Origin: Bacillota bacterium
GTDB taxonomy: Bacteria > Bacillota > Clostridia > Lachnospirales > CAG-274
Reading direction: 5' to 3'
Assembly (NCBI GenBank): GCA_017543265.1
Contig: JAFYGI010000015.1
Span: 1-64,000, forward strand
Length of the DNA: 64,000 nt
Made by a program: the position numbers and the translations under genes. The notes beneath the pieces were generated by a model. It was not told the DNA's origin, ran no database searches, and was given only the letters and a program-made list of their open reading frames with translations. This document shows positions 42,376 through 52,146 of the stretch, in pieces. Every line of letters begins with the position of its first letter. The first letter of the stretch is position 1.

Positions 42376-44802
42376 TTATTGTTTAGCAACAATATTAACA
42401 ATACGGCCGGGCACATAAATTTCCTTGACGATATTGCCCGTCAGCTTTGCGCCGAGCGCTTCCTTGGCAGCCGCGATGACCGTATCCTTGTCGGCATCCG
42501 CCGCAACGCTTACCGTGGCCTTTACCTTGCCGTTTATCTGTACTGCGACCTCCACGCTGTCTTCCTTCATCTTGGACTCGTCATAGGAAGGCCAGCTCTG
42601 TGCGAACACGCTGTCGCCGTGACCGAGCGAATGCCACATTTCCTCGGCGATATGCGGTGTGAACGGTGCAAGCAGTATACAAACCGTTTCAAGGGTCTGT
42701 CTGTCTACGCCGCCCGCCTCCTTGGCAGCCGCGATAAGCTTGTTGGAAAACTCCATAAAGCCCGATACAACGGTGTTCATCGTAAGCGCCTCAAGACGCG
42801 ATGTTATCTCGTAGACCATTTTGTTGCGTATCTGCTCTATCTCCTTGGTTGCGGCGATAGTGCTGTCCTTGTTCTCGTCAACAAATTTCCATATTTTGTT
42901 AAGGTAGCGGAATACGCCGTCGATACCGCTGTCGTCCCACTCGCTGTCAAGCTCGGGCGGGCCGATGAAAAGCTCGTACATTCTCAGAGAGTCGCAGCCG
43001 TAGCGCTCCACCATCTCGTCGGGCGAAACAACATTGCCCATAGACTTGCTCATCTTGTAAAGCTTGCCGTCATACTCGCTTTTTTTGCATATCATGCCCT
43101 GGTTGAACAGGCGCTTGAACGGCTCCTCAAAGCCGACTGCACCTATATCGTACAGGAACTTTGTATAGAAACGTGCGTAAAGCAGGTGAAGCACGGCGTG
43201 CTCGATACCGCCGACATAAAGATCGACGGGAAGCCATTTTTCAAGTGCCTCCTTGCTTGCAAGCTCGTTGTCGTTGTGGTTGTCGCAGTAGCGCAGGAAG
43301 TACCATGACGAGCCTGCCCACTGGGGCATTGTGTTTGTCTCGCGCTTTGCGGGGCCGCCGCAGCACGGGCAGGTGGTATTTACCCACTCGTCGATGGAGG
43401 CAAGCGGAGACTCGCCCGTCTCGGTGGGCTGATAGCTTTCCACATTGGGAAGCTCCACGGGAAGCTGATCCTCTGGCACGGGCACTATGCCGCACTTTTC
43501 GCAGTGAACAAGGGGAATAGGCTCGCCCCAGTAACGCTGGCGGGAGAATACCCAGTCACGCAGCTTATAGTTGACCGTCTTTTTGCCAAAGCCCTTTTCT
43601 TCAACGTATTCGGGCATTTTTACCTTTGCTTCCTCGCTGTTCATGCCGTTGAGCTCGCCCGAATTTATCATTATGCCGGCCTCGGTATAAGCCTGTGTAA
43701 GCTCTTCTTCCCTGCCGTCCTTACTGATGACCTGTATAATGGGCAGGTCGAATTTCTTTGCAAATTCAAAGTCACGGTCGTCATGCGCGGGAACACACAT
43801 GATAGCACCCGTACCGTAATCCGCAAGTACATAGTCGCTTATCCAGATGGGCACAAGTGCGCCGTTAAGCGGGTTGATACCGTAGGCACCCGTGAATACG
43901 CCCGTCTTTTCCTTGTCTGTCATACGCGACACATTGCTTTTTGTGCTGGCCGCATATACATATTTTTCCACCTCGTCCTTTTTGTCCGCCGTTGTTATTT
44001 CGGGGATTATTGCGTGCTCGGGCGCAAGCACCATGAAGGTCGCGCCGTAAAGCGTATCGGGACGTGTGGTGTATACCGTTATTTTCTTGTCGGTATCCTT
44101 TATCTTAAAATCGACCTCGGCACCGTAGCTTTTGCCTATCCAGTCGCTCTGCATCTTCTTTACCTTTTCGGGCCAGTCAAGGTCCTTAAGGTCGTTAAGC
44201 AGTCTTTCCGCATACTTTGTGATGCCGAGCATCCACTGGCGCAGGTTTTTCTTTGTTACCTGTGCGCCGCAGCGGTCGCAGACACCGTTTGTTGCCTCCT
44301 CGTTGGCAAGCACGCACTTACAGCTTGGGCACCAGTTAAGGGGCATTTCCTTTTCATAGGCAAGGCCGTGCTTGAACATCTGCACAAATATCCACTGTGT
44401 CCATTTGTAATACTTGGGGTCGGTGGTGTTTACCTCCCTGTCCCAATCGTATATCGCGCTTATTTCCTTTACCTGACGCTTGATGTTTTCTATGCTTTTC
44501 TTTGTGGTCTCCGCAGGATGCGTGCCCGTTTTTATGGCATAGTTCTCGGCAGGAAGACCGAAAGCATCCCAGCCCATGGGGTGAAGCACCTCATAGCCGT
44601 GAAGCAGCTTGTATCGGCTTACCACATCCGACAGCACATAACCGCGCCAATGGCCTACATGAAGGCCGCTGCCCGACGGATACGGGAACATATCCAGGCA
44701 GTAATACTTAGGCTTGTCGGTATTTGTGGGATTAACGGGATTTTTCTCCCATTCGGCACGCCATTTTTTCTCGATCTCCTTAAAATTATAACGTGTACTC
44801 AT
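42376..44802 (-). CDS. leuS: Leucyl-tRNA synthetase
   Basis: 808 aa class I enzyme of bacterial size. The HIGH equivalent is in YPSGSGLHVGHWRGY and KMSKS in LYKMSKSMGNVV. A zinc site is CPSCKC...CDRCG. The editing domain (about 220-410) contains TTRPDTLYGATFM and ...DERDFEFAKKF-like VPAHDDRDFEF. It charges tRNA-Leu, one of which is in this window. No T-box leader lies in the 44 bases to the lipoprotein gene upstream, so it may be cotranscribed with it. Confidence 0.97.
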   Translation of the reverse strand: MSTRYNFKEIEKKWRAEWEKNPVNPTNTDKPKYYCLDMFPYPSGSGLHVGHWRGYVLSDVVSRYKLLHGYEVLHPMGWDAFGLPAENYAIKTGTHPAETTKKSIENIKRQVKEISAIYDWDREVNTTDPKYYKWTQWIFVQMFKHGLAYEKEMPLNWCPSCKCVLANEEATNGVCDRCGAQVTKKNLRQWMLGITKYAERLLNDLKDLDWPEKVKKMQSDWIGKSYGAEVDFKIKDTDKKITVYTTRPDTLYGATFMVLAPEHAIIPEITTADKKDEVEKYVYAASTKSNVSRMTDKEKTGVFTGAYGINPLNGALVPIWISDYVLADYGTGAIMCVPAHDDRDFEFAKKFDLPIIQVISKDGREEELTQAYTEAGIMINSGELNGMNSEEAKVKMPEYVEEKGFGKKTVNYKLRDWVFSRQRYWGEPIPLVHCEKCGIVPVPEDQLPVELPNVESYQPTETGESPLASIDEWVNTTCPCCGGPAKRETNTMPQWAGSSWYFLRYCDNHNDNELASKEALEKWLPVDLYVGGIEHAVLHLLYARFYTKFLYDIGAVGFEEPFKRLFNQGMICKKSEYDGKLYKMSKSMGNVVSPDEMVERYGCDSLRMYELFIGPPELDSEWDDSGIDGVFRYLNKIWKFVDENKDSTIAATKEIEQIRNKMVYEITSRLEALTMNTVVSGFMEFSNKLIAAAKEAGGVDRQTLETVCILLAPFTPHIAEEMWHSLGHGDSVFAQSWPSYDESKMKEDSVEVAVQINGKVKATVSVAADADKDTVIAAAKEALGAKLTGNIVKEIYVPGRIVNIVAKQ

Positions 44803-44846
44803 TTTTTTCCTCCATTATATATACGGCTGTATGCCGTTTTATGCTT

Positions 44847-45875
44847 TTATTGTGCGGCAGCGGTCTCGGCCTCCGCGGTCTCCTCGGGTGCAGCGGGCAG
44901 TTCGTCCGCACTCTGCACATCGCCGCTGCTGCCCTCGGGAAGCTCGCTCTGCTCGTTTTGAAGCTGCTGAGCATATTCCTGCGTAGTGATGTATTCGTCA
45001 AGCTCGTCCTGTGTCTTGACCTTTACATCGGTGGAATTTATATCCGTAAAGGCACTTGCTATCTTGTACGAGAAGGGTACCTCACCCGTTTCGTCCTTTA
45101 TCATGGCATCAACGGAGAAGGTGTATGCCGTAAGTATGCCGTCCTCGGTTATATCGGCGCTGACGTTGGCGTAGTTTATATTCACGCCGCCTTCCTCGTC
45201 AAAGGCAATGCCGCTGCTTGAAAGGTTGTCCATCATGTATTCCGCCATTTTGTCATTATCAAGTATGTAGATATACTTTGTAACGCCCTTTTCCTGCTCG
45301 GATGCGGAGGTAGCCACCTGCTCGGCGGAGATATCGTTAAGAATGTAGGTGGAACCGATTATGGACATAAGCTCCTCGTATGTCATGTTTTCCTTAAGCT
45401 TGACATTTTCCTCCTCGTTGTCGGACACGCTCTGCACAAAATACAGGGTATCGTCGGCAAAGTAGCCCGGAAGCTCCTGACTCTGCGCGGCATCCTCGTC
45501 CTCGGTGCCGTCCTCCTTGGTGGACTTGGTCTGCGTATTCATCACAAAATCCACTATCTGCTTGCCGTCCACCAGCGAACGCTTTATATCAAAGCGCTGC
45601 TTGCTCTCGTCCGTCTTGCCGTCATAGGTCATATCGATAAGCATTTCGCTGTTGACCGTAACGCTGTCCGCGCCCTCCATGGCCTTTTGCGCATCAAGAA
45701 ACTTCTGATACGCCGCATCCTTGTCGTCAACGGTGTTTTCCGCGGTCACCATAGGGCTGAGATCCTCGTTTTTGCTTGCATCCACCTCAGCACCGGGTTT
45801 GCTTGAGCTACAGCCCGATACAAGGCCCGCACCCACACACAATATGACCGCAAGGGCCGCTAATTTTCTTTTCAT
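44847..45875 (-). CDS. Secreted lipoprotein, LppX/DUF6612-like
   Basis: 342 aa. Lipoprotein signal peptide with lipobox LVSGC (Cys22) after LAALAVILCVGAG. The mature part has the layout of small-molecule or lipid-binding lipoproteins of Firmicutes (YQKFLDAQKAMEGADSVTVNSEMLIDMTYDGK..., then YFADDTLYFVQ, then GILTAYTFSVDAMIKDETGEVPFSYKIASAFTDINSTDVK). The C-terminal 50 residues are disordered, rich in E, A and P. Function unknown. It lies 4 bases after recN and may be its operon partner. Confidence 0.78.
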   Translation of the reverse strand: MKRKLAALAVILCVGAGLVSGCSSSKPGAEVDASKNEDLSPMVTAENTVDDKDAAYQKFLDAQKAMEGADSVTVNSEMLIDMTYDGKTDESKQRFDIKRSLVDGKQIVDFVMNTQTKSTKEDGTEDEDAAQSQELPGYFADDTLYFVQSVSDNEEENVKLKENMTYEELMSIIGSTYILNDISAEQVATSASEQEKGVTKYIYILDNDKMAEYMMDNLSSSGIAFDEEGGVNINYANVSADITEDGILTAYTFSVDAMIKDETGEVPFSYKIASAFTDINSTDVKVKTQDELDEYITTQEYAQQLQNEQSELPEGSSGDVQSADELPAAPEETAEAETAAAQ

Positions 45876-45879
45876 TTTG

Positions 45880-47580
45880 TTATTCTCCTTTTATTTTTTC
45901 TTTTTTTGCATCTGCCTGATTTTTCATATCCTCCGCAGCCGCCACGGTGGCATCGGTTATCTCCGCGCCGCCTATAAGTCTGGCAAGCTCCTGCGTTATC
46001 TCGTCACCGCGCAGCTGTTTAACACGCACCGACGTTTTGTCGCTGTCCGCGGTCTTGGATATTGCAAAATGGCTGTCCGCCATTGCGGCTATCTGCGGAA
46101 GGTGCGTGATACAAAGCACCTGATGATACTTGGATATGGCGGCTATCTTTTCGGCCACGCGCTGCGCCGTCCTGCCGCTTATACCCGTATCTATCTCGTC
46201 AAATATAAAGGTCTCTATATTATCTACCTGCGAAAGCACCACCTTAAGCGCAAGCATAACACGGCTCATCTCGCCGCCCGACGCTATCTTTGACAGCGGC
46301 TTTACATCCTCGCCGACATTGGGCGCAACAAGAAATTCCACCCTGTCGGTACCGCGGTCGTCCACCGTGTCGCGGTCTGTCACGCTTATTTTGAATACCG
46401 CATTTATCATGCCAAGGTCGCCGAGTATCTTTTCTACCCGCTGTGCAACGCCGACGGCAACTTCCTTGCGTATCTCGCTTATCTCGGCGGAGATACGGCG
46501 CATAACACGCTCGTCAGCCTCTTTGCGCATGGTGTATTCCATTATCATATCTTCGCTGTTTTTGATAAATTCCAGCTTTTCGGCCGCATCGTTTGCATAT
46601 TTCTTTATTTCCTCAATGGACTTGCCGTATTTTTTCTTTAAATTGTAGATAACATCAAGACGTGCCTCTATCTCGTCTATATCGCGGGGGTCGCTGTCCA
46701 GTCCGTCCTCGTAGCTGCGAAGGTCGGCTATAACATCGTCAAGCTGTGCCGAAAGGCTTTCAAGCGTGTCCACCATGCTCTCCTTGCTTTCGTCAACGCC
46801 CGCCAGCGCGGAGATACTGCGTATCGCATTGGCAAGGCAGTCCCTGACATTGCCCTGCTGGTTCCGCGAAAGCATATCGAGTGCCTCGTCGGTGCAGCGC
46901 TTTATCTTTGCACTGCTGCCCGCTACGGCACGCATCTCGTTAAGCTTGTCTTCCTCGCCGTTTTCCAGCTTTGCGGACTCTATCTCCTGTATCTGGAATG
47001 TATACATATCTATTTTTTCCTGCCTGTCTGTGTCCGAGCCGCTTATATCCTCAAGAGCCTTGCAGGTCTTTTTGTAGCCCTTATACCTGTTTTCCAGCTT
47101 TTCTATATGCTCGCCTATCCTGTCATAGCAAAGCCTGTCAAGCAGCGCAAGATGCCGCCACGGGTCGAGCAGGGACTGGTTGTCGTACTGTCCGTGCACA
47201 TCTATAAGCACCTTTGCTATATCCTTTAAAATGCCCACCGTGACCGTCCTGCCGTTTACCTTGCAGTTGGACTTGCCCTCGTTGCTGAAGCTGCGGAACA
47301 TAAGTATACAGTTTTCCTCGTCTATCCTTATGTCAAGGTCGATAAGCGCATTTTCCGTCTCCTTGTCGTTTACCGAAAAAACAGCCGTGACCTCCGCCAT
47401 ATCCGCACCGCTTTTTATAAGCTCCTTATCGGCCTTTTCACCAAGCACGAAATTAAGCGAATCTATTATTATCGATTTGCCCGCGCCCGTCTCACCCGTA
47501 AGCACGTTAAAGCCCTTTTTAAAATCGATCTCCAGTTCGTCGATAACGGCAACATTTCTGATATGAAGCCTTTCCAGCAT
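45880..47580 (-). CDS. recN: DNA repair ATPase RecN
   Basis: 566 aa SMC-like protein acting in double-strand break repair. Walker A LTGETGAGKSIIIDSL (about 29-44) lies at the N-terminus. Long coiled-coil arms (about 155-360) follow. The ABC signature LSKIASGGEMSRVMLALK and Walker B TFIFDEIDTGISGRTAQ are near the C-terminus. It stands downstream of argR, the conserved argR-recN order of Firmicutes. Confidence 0.95.
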   Translation of the reverse strand: MLERLHIRNVAVIDELEIDFKKGFNVLTGETGAGKSIIIDSLNFVLGEKADKELIKSGADMAEVTAVFSVNDKETENALIDLDIRIDEENCILMFRSFSNEGKSNCKVNGRTVTVGILKDIAKVLIDVHGQYDNQSLLDPWRHLALLDRLCYDRIGEHIEKLENRYKGYKKTCKALEDISGSDTDRQEKIDMYTFQIQEIESAKLENGEEDKLNEMRAVAGSSAKIKRCTDEALDMLSRNQQGNVRDCLANAIRSISALAGVDESKESMVDTLESLSAQLDDVIADLRSYEDGLDSDPRDIDEIEARLDVIYNLKKKYGKSIEEIKKYANDAAEKLEFIKNSEDMIMEYTMRKEADERVMRRISAEISEIRKEVAVGVAQRVEKILGDLGMINAVFKISVTDRDTVDDRGTDRVEFLVAPNVGEDVKPLSKIASGGEMSRVMLALKVVLSQVDNIETFIFDEIDTGISGRTAQRVAEKIAAISKYHQVLCITHLPQIAAMADSHFAISKTADSDKTSVRVKQLRGDEITQELARLIGGAEITDATVAAAEDMKNQADAKKEKIKGE

Positions 47581-47627
47581 AAATATACACCCCCGTTTTG
47601 TTTGTTTTGTTTAATAATGAAGAAAAA

Positions 47628-48077
47628 TTATAATATCTCGTTTTTGAGTCTTTCGGTAAGGTATATTGCCTTAGCCTCCGTCTTTACAACGCAAAAAATG
47701 GTATCGTCGCCCGCAATGGTGCCCATTATCTCGGCCTTGTCCATTGCATCTATGGCTGCGGCAACGCCCATTGCCATACCCTGTATGGTCTTTATGACCA
47801 GCAAGTTCTGCGCATAATCTATGGACAGGACACCCTCCTTCAGCACCCGCGTGAGCCTTTTGGCCGTTTCGCTGCCCGTGCCCGTCACAACGGCGTATTT
47901 AAAGCCGCCGCCCGCAATGCCGACCTTTGTAAGCTTAAGCTCGCGTATATCGCGCGATATGGTCGCCTGCGTCACGTTGTAGCCGTCCTTTTCAAGCATA
48001 TCCGCCAGCATTTCCTGCGTATCTATGTCATATTCTCTTATCAGCTCCAGTATCCTGGACTGTCTTTTGGTTTTCAT
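47628..48077 (-). CDS. argR: Arginine repressor ArgR
   Basis: 149 aa from ATG 48077 (a TTG at 48086 is also possible). The winged-helix DNA-binding domain (about 1-70) has TQEMLADMLEKDGYNVTQATISRDIRELKL. The C-terminal hexamerisation and arginine-binding domain has GTIAGDDTIFCVVKT. Represses arginine synthesis and activates catabolism when arginine is bound. No arginine gene is in the window, so it acts in trans. Confidence 0.94.
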   Translation of the reverse strand: MKTKRQSRILELIREYDIDTQEMLADMLEKDGYNVTQATISRDIRELKLTKVGIAGGGFKYAVVTGTGSETAKRLTRVLKEGVLSIDYAQNLLVIKTIQGMAMGVAAAIDAMDKAEIMGTIAGDDTIFCVVKTEAKAIYLTERLKNEIL

Positions 48078-48149
48078 CTGCAACACAACCTTATCCTTTT
48101 ATTATAAAATCTTTGGTGTTTTTAGTCAAGTAAAAATCCGCTTAAAAAA

Positions 48150-48995
48150 TCAATTACCCATCATTTTGTATCGAAGCGTATCGTAGAAATTGCGCTTGCT
48201 GGTCTTTATTATCTTAACACTAAGCTTTGAGCCCGTTATGCGCACATCGTCGTTTTGCTGCACAGGCACGCGCTCCTCGCCGTCCAGCGAAAACACCATA
48301 CTGCCGCCGTCGAGTATCTTTATTGTAACACAGTCCTCCCCGCTTATCACAAACGGCCTTGAATACAGATTGTGCGGACAAACGCTTGTCACGGTCATAA
48401 GCCGCATATCGGGCTTTAGTATGGGGCCGCCCGCGGAAAGGTTGTACGCGGTGGAGCCCGTAGGCGTGGCGACCAGAATGCCGTCCGCCCTGAAAACATT
48501 GATAAACGAGTCGTTTATGGACATTTCAAGGTTGACAAGTTTAAGCGACATGGCGTTTGATACATAGACCTCGTTAAGGGCAAGGTATCTGCCCCGCTCC
48601 TCAAAGTTGTGGATATGCACCGCCTCCAGCAGCATCCTTTCCTCAACACTGTAGCTGCCGTCAAGCACGGCCTTTATCGCCGTTTTGGCATCGGCACGGT
48701 CAACATCCGCAAGATAGCCCAGGGTGCCGAAATTTATGCCCAGCACGGGCAGGCCGTAAAGCGCCGCGTGCCTTGCGGTGCGCAGGATAGTCCCGTCGCC
48801 GCCCAGCACCAGCATAAGGTCGGCCCTTTTATAAAGCTTTGAGTCATCGCATATCTCGCCGCAGCCCGTCAATGCGCGTTCCTCCTGTGATACCAGAGGC
48901 ACACAGCCGCAGTCTTCAAGCCAGCCTATAAGCTCCTTTGTATATGCAAGTCCCCTGTCCTTGTCCTTGTTTGCGGTAATGCCTATATATTTCAT
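48150..48995 (-). CDS. nadK: NAD kinase
   Basis: 281 aa. Makes NADP from NAD. The GGDGT motif is in LMLVLGGDGTILRTAR (about 63-72). NEVYVSN, then the active-site loop TPTGSTAYNLSAGGPI, and INFGTLGYLADV are family hallmarks. Between tlyA and argR as in many clostridia. Confidence 0.95.
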   Translation of the reverse strand: MKYIGITANKDKDRGLAYTKELIGWLEDCGCVPLVSQEERALTGCGEICDDSKLYKRADLMLVLGGDGTILRTARHAALYGLPVLGINFGTLGYLADVDRADAKTAIKAVLDGSYSVEERMLLEAVHIHNFEERGRYLALNEVYVSNAMSLKLVNLEMSINDSFINVFRADGILVATPTGSTAYNLSAGGPILKPDMRLMTVTSVCPHNLYSRPFVISGEDCVTIKILDGGSMVFSLDGEERVPVQQNDDVRITGSKLSVKIIKTSKRNFYDTLRYKMMGN

Positions 48996-49012
48996 ATTAG
49001 CTCCTTTAAGGT

Positions 49013-49780
49013 TTACTGTCCGACAGCCTGTTTTATCAGGGCGGATATATCCGTGTCCGCGGGTGTCCTCTCCAGCAGCATAAGATATTCCGTATTGCCG
49101 TCGCCGCCCTTTATGGGCGAGGGTACAAGTCCCGTGCAGTACAGGCCGTGTGCGGCCGCCGCCGAGACCAATCTTTTTAAAATATTTTTATGCACCTTTA
49201 TATCGCGGACTATGCCGTTTTTGGAAAGATGCTCGCGTCCCGCCTCAAACTGCGGCTTTACAAGCACGACCGCACAGCCGCCGCAAAGCAGTCTGTCTAT
49301 CTCGGGGAAAATTTTTTCCAGCGAGACAAAGGAAACATCGGCCGCGATAAAGTCCGCAGCCTCGTCACAGACAAAATCCTTTATATTTGTGTTTTCAAAG
49401 CAATGCACGCGGCTGTCGTCCCTGAGACCCCGAGCCAGCTGTGCCGTGCCCACATCCACCGAATATACGCACTTTGCGCCGTTTTGCAGCATACAGTCCG
49501 TAAACCCGCCCGTGGATGCACCTATATCTATACATATCCTGCCGCCTATGTCCAGCCCGAAGGAGCCGAGCGCACCCTCGAGTTTAAGCCCGCCGCGCCC
49601 CGCATAGCGCAGGGTGTCGGTATTGTCGGCTATTTCTATCTCATCCGTTTCCTCCGCCGTCTGCGACGGCTTTTTCACGGGCTGTTTGTTTACCGTGACA
49701 GCACCCTCTTTTATAAGCTGCTGCACCTTTTGCCTGGACAGGCCGAATTTTTCTTTTATTATTATGTCAACACGCTTCAT
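49013..49780 (-). CDS. tlyA: TlyA family rRNA 2'-O-methyltransferase
   Basis: 255 aa. An N-terminal S4 RNA-binding domain (about 1-60) is followed by an FtsJ-like Rossmann methyltransferase: RGGLKLEGALGSFGLDIGGRICIDIGASTGGFTDCMLQNGA is the SAM site, and FIAADVSFVSLEKIFP and VLVKPQFEAG follow. TlyA methylates riboses of 16S and 23S rRNA. It overlaps dxs by 4 bases. Confidence 0.93.
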   Translation of the reverse strand: MKRVDIIIKEKFGLSRQKVQQLIKEGAVTVNKQPVKKPSQTAEETDEIEIADNTDTLRYAGRGGLKLEGALGSFGLDIGGRICIDIGASTGGFTDCMLQNGAKCVYSVDVGTAQLARGLRDDSRVHCFENTNIKDFVCDEAADFIAADVSFVSLEKIFPEIDRLLCGGCAVVLVKPQFEAGREHLSKNGIVRDIKVHKNILKRLVSAAAAHGLYCTGLVPSPIKGGDGNTEYLMLLERTPADTDISALIKQAVGQ

Positions 49781-51645
49781 AGACCCATCGTTTCCCCGAT
49801 CTTTTTGTACATACTCTCCGCATCGAGCCCGTAGCGCTTATAGAGCTGCGCCTTGGTACCGTGCTCCACAAAACAGTCGGGAAAGCCGAAGCTGTAAAGC
49901 CTTGCGCCGTCCCCGTCCATGCCCGCAAAGGCCTGCGCCATAACGCTGCCAAAGCCGCCGCGCAGTACATTGTCCTCCGCAGTAAAGACATATTTGTAGT
50001 TTTTGTAAAGGTCCCGCGCCATATTTATATCAAGCGGTGAGGAAAACCTTGCATTGACAAGTGTCGGCTTAAGGCCGTCCTTTATAAGCATGGCATAAAC
50101 GCCTATCAGCTGATCCATAACGGCACCGAAGCCGACCAGCGCCACATCGGCACCGTCGTATATATACTCGCTTTTGCCGTATTCTATGGGACTTTGCGCA
50201 TTGTTTAGTATTTCGGATGCCCTGCCGCGCGGGTAGCGTATGGCTGCGGGTATCCTTTGCTCCACCGCAAATTCAAGCATATCTTCAAGCTCTGTCTTGT
50301 TTTTGGGTGCCATTACGGTCATATTGGGTATGGTATTTAAAAACGACACGTCAAAGATGCCCTGATGGGTCTCTCCGTCGTCGCCTACCACGCCCGCCCT
50401 GTCAACGGCAACGATAAACGGCAGCTTTTGTATGCAGATATCGTGTATAAGCTGGTCGTAGGCACGCTGCAAAAAGGTCGAATACACCGCAAACACGGGC
50501 AGACAGCCGCCCTTTGCAAGGCCGCCCGCAAATGTGACCGCGTGCTCCTCCGCAATGCCCACATCAAAAAACCTTTGCGGGAACTCCTGCGCAAACTGCT
50601 CCAGTCCCGTGCCCGAGGGCATGGCCGCCGTTATGGCGCATATTTCCTTGTGTTTTGCCGCAAGCTGTACAAGCTTTTTGCCAAACACCTTTGAATAGGT
50701 CACACCGCCGCTTTTTGACAGCACCTCGCCCGTTTCGGGGTCAAACGGCCCTATGCCGTGGAATTTGCTGGGATTTTTCTCCGCGGGAGCGTAGCCCTTG
50801 CCCTTTTTGGTGACAACGTGTAAAAGCACGGGCTCGTCCAGCTTTTTTATGCGGTTGATTATCTGTATAAGCTTTTTTACGTCATGTCCGTCAACGGGGC
50901 CTATATAGGTAAGCCCAAGCTGTTCAAACATTACGCTGGGCAGCACCGAGTGCTTTATGCCCTCCTTTGTCCTGCCCAGGAAGTTGTACACGCCGTCGCC
51001 GATAACGGGCACTTTTTTAAGCGTTTTCTGCACATCTTTCTTGGCCGAAAGGTATTTGGGCGCAAGACGAAGCTGGTTGAGATAATTGCTCATAGCGCCC
51101 ACATTGGGGGATATCGACATCTGATTGTCGTTTAAAACTATAAGCATTTTTGTTTTAAGCTGTCCCGCGTTGTTCATCGCCTCGTAAGCCATGCCGCCCG
51201 ACATCGCGCCGTCACCTATGACCGCAACGACATTGAAGCTTTCGCTTTTAAGGTCGCGGGCGTTTGCTATGCCCAGCGCCGCCGAAATGGAAGCGCTGCT
51301 GTGTCCCGCGTTAAAGGCATCGCACTCGCTTTCGGACGGACGCGGGAAGCCGCTCATGCCGTCAAGCCTGCGCAGGGTCTTAAAGCCCTCTTTTCTGCCC
51401 GTCAGCAGCTTATGCACATAGGCCTGATGCCCAACATCCCACACAAATTTATCCCGCGGACAGTTAAAACAGTAATGCAGCGCAAGCGTAAGCTCCACCA
51501 CACCGAGACTGGACGAAAGGTGTCCGCCTGTTTTGGAAACGCTGTCCACCAGAAAGCCGCGTATCTCGTCGGCAAGCAGTTTAAGCGCATTCATATCCAG
51601 TTTTTTAAGATCCTTGGGAGAATTTATTTTTTCAAGATATCCCAT
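49777..51645 (-). CDS. dxs: 1-deoxy-D-xylulose-5-phosphate synthase
   Basis: 622 aa thiamine-diphosphate enzyme, first step of the MEP isoprenoid route. ThDP site VIGDGAMSGGMAYEAMNNAG...LNDNQMSISPNVGAMS. Active-site His in GGHLSSSLG and THQGIFDVS. IAEEHAVTFAGGLA in the pyrimidine domain is also present. It lies next to ispA, so supply of five-carbon units and prenyl chain elongation are linked. Confidence 0.96.
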   Translation of the reverse strand: MGYLEKINSPKDLKKLDMNALKLLADEIRGFLVDSVSKTGGHLSSSLGVVELTLALHYCFNCPRDKFVWDVGHQAYVHKLLTGRKEGFKTLRRLDGMSGFPRPSESECDAFNAGHSSASISAALGIANARDLKSESFNVVAVIGDGAMSGGMAYEAMNNAGQLKTKMLIVLNDNQMSISPNVGAMSNYLNQLRLAPKYLSAKKDVQKTLKKVPVIGDGVYNFLGRTKEGIKHSVLPSVMFEQLGLTYIGPVDGHDVKKLIQIINRIKKLDEPVLLHVVTKKGKGYAPAEKNPSKFHGIGPFDPETGEVLSKSGGVTYSKVFGKKLVQLAAKHKEICAITAAMPSGTGLEQFAQEFPQRFFDVGIAEEHAVTFAGGLAKGGCLPVFAVYSTFLQRAYDQLIHDICIQKLPFIVAVDRAGVVGDDGETHQGIFDVSFLNTIPNMTVMAPKNKTELEDMLEFAVEQRIPAAIRYPRGRASEILNNAQSPIEYGKSEYIYDGADVALVGFGAVMDQLIGVYAMLIKDGLKPTLVNARFSSPLDINMARDLYKNYKYVFTAEDNVLRGGFGSVMAQAFAGMDGDGARLYSFGFPDCFVEHGTKAQLYKRYGLDAESMYKKIGETMGL

Positions 51646-51679
51646 AAAACTCAGTTCCTTCTAACAAAAATTTAAAGCC

Positions 51680-52138
51680 TTAGCGAAAAACGCAGCAATT
51701 CATTATTATCGAAAGGCCTATGCCCAGTACGGCACCCGCCGTTACCTCCACGGGCGTATGTCCGAGCAGTTCCTTTAGGTTTTCGTCCATGCGGAAGCCG
51801 TAGTTTTCCATTATTTCGGCTATATCGTTTATAACGGCGGCCTGCTTGCCCGCAGCGCGGCGCACGCCCGCAGCATCGTACATAACGACCATGCACAAAA
51901 CAAAGGTGATGGCAAAGTCGGCGCTGTCAAAGCCCCTTGCAAGCCCCACCGAGGTCGCAAGACTGGTCACAAACGAGCTGTGAGAGCTGGGCATACCCCC
52001 CGATGAGGTGATGAGCCGCCAGTCTATCGTTTTTGACCGCACAAGATCTATTATTATTTTGATAAGCTGTGCTATAAACCATGCAAGCACCGAAACGCCT
52101 ATCAGTCTGTTGCTGAAAAATTGATGTATGTAATCCAT
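51680..52138 (-). CDS. Divergent PAP2 family membrane protein (YuiD-like)
   Basis: 152 aa with three or four membrane segments. The pattern GGMPSSHSSFVTSLATSVG, VMYDAAGVRRAAGKQA and LGHTPVEVTAGAVLGIG is that of DUF212/YuiD proteins, relatives of PAP2 phosphatases. A phosphatase on prenyl phosphate would fit its place between dxs and ispA, but this is inference. Confidence 0.88.
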   Translation of the reverse strand: MDYIHQFFSNRLIGVSVLAWFIAQLIKIIIDLVRSKTIDWRLITSSGGMPSSHSSFVTSLATSVGLARGFDSADFAITFVLCMVVMYDAAGVRRAAGKQAAVINDIAEIMENYGFRMDENLKELLGHTPVEVTAGAVLGIGLSIIMNCCVFR

Positions 52139-52146
52139 ATTATTCC

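Noticed and set aside
43504..44961. Plus-strand open frame of 485 codons
   Set aside because: It lies opposite leuS and the lipoprotein gene and shows no family motif or start signal.
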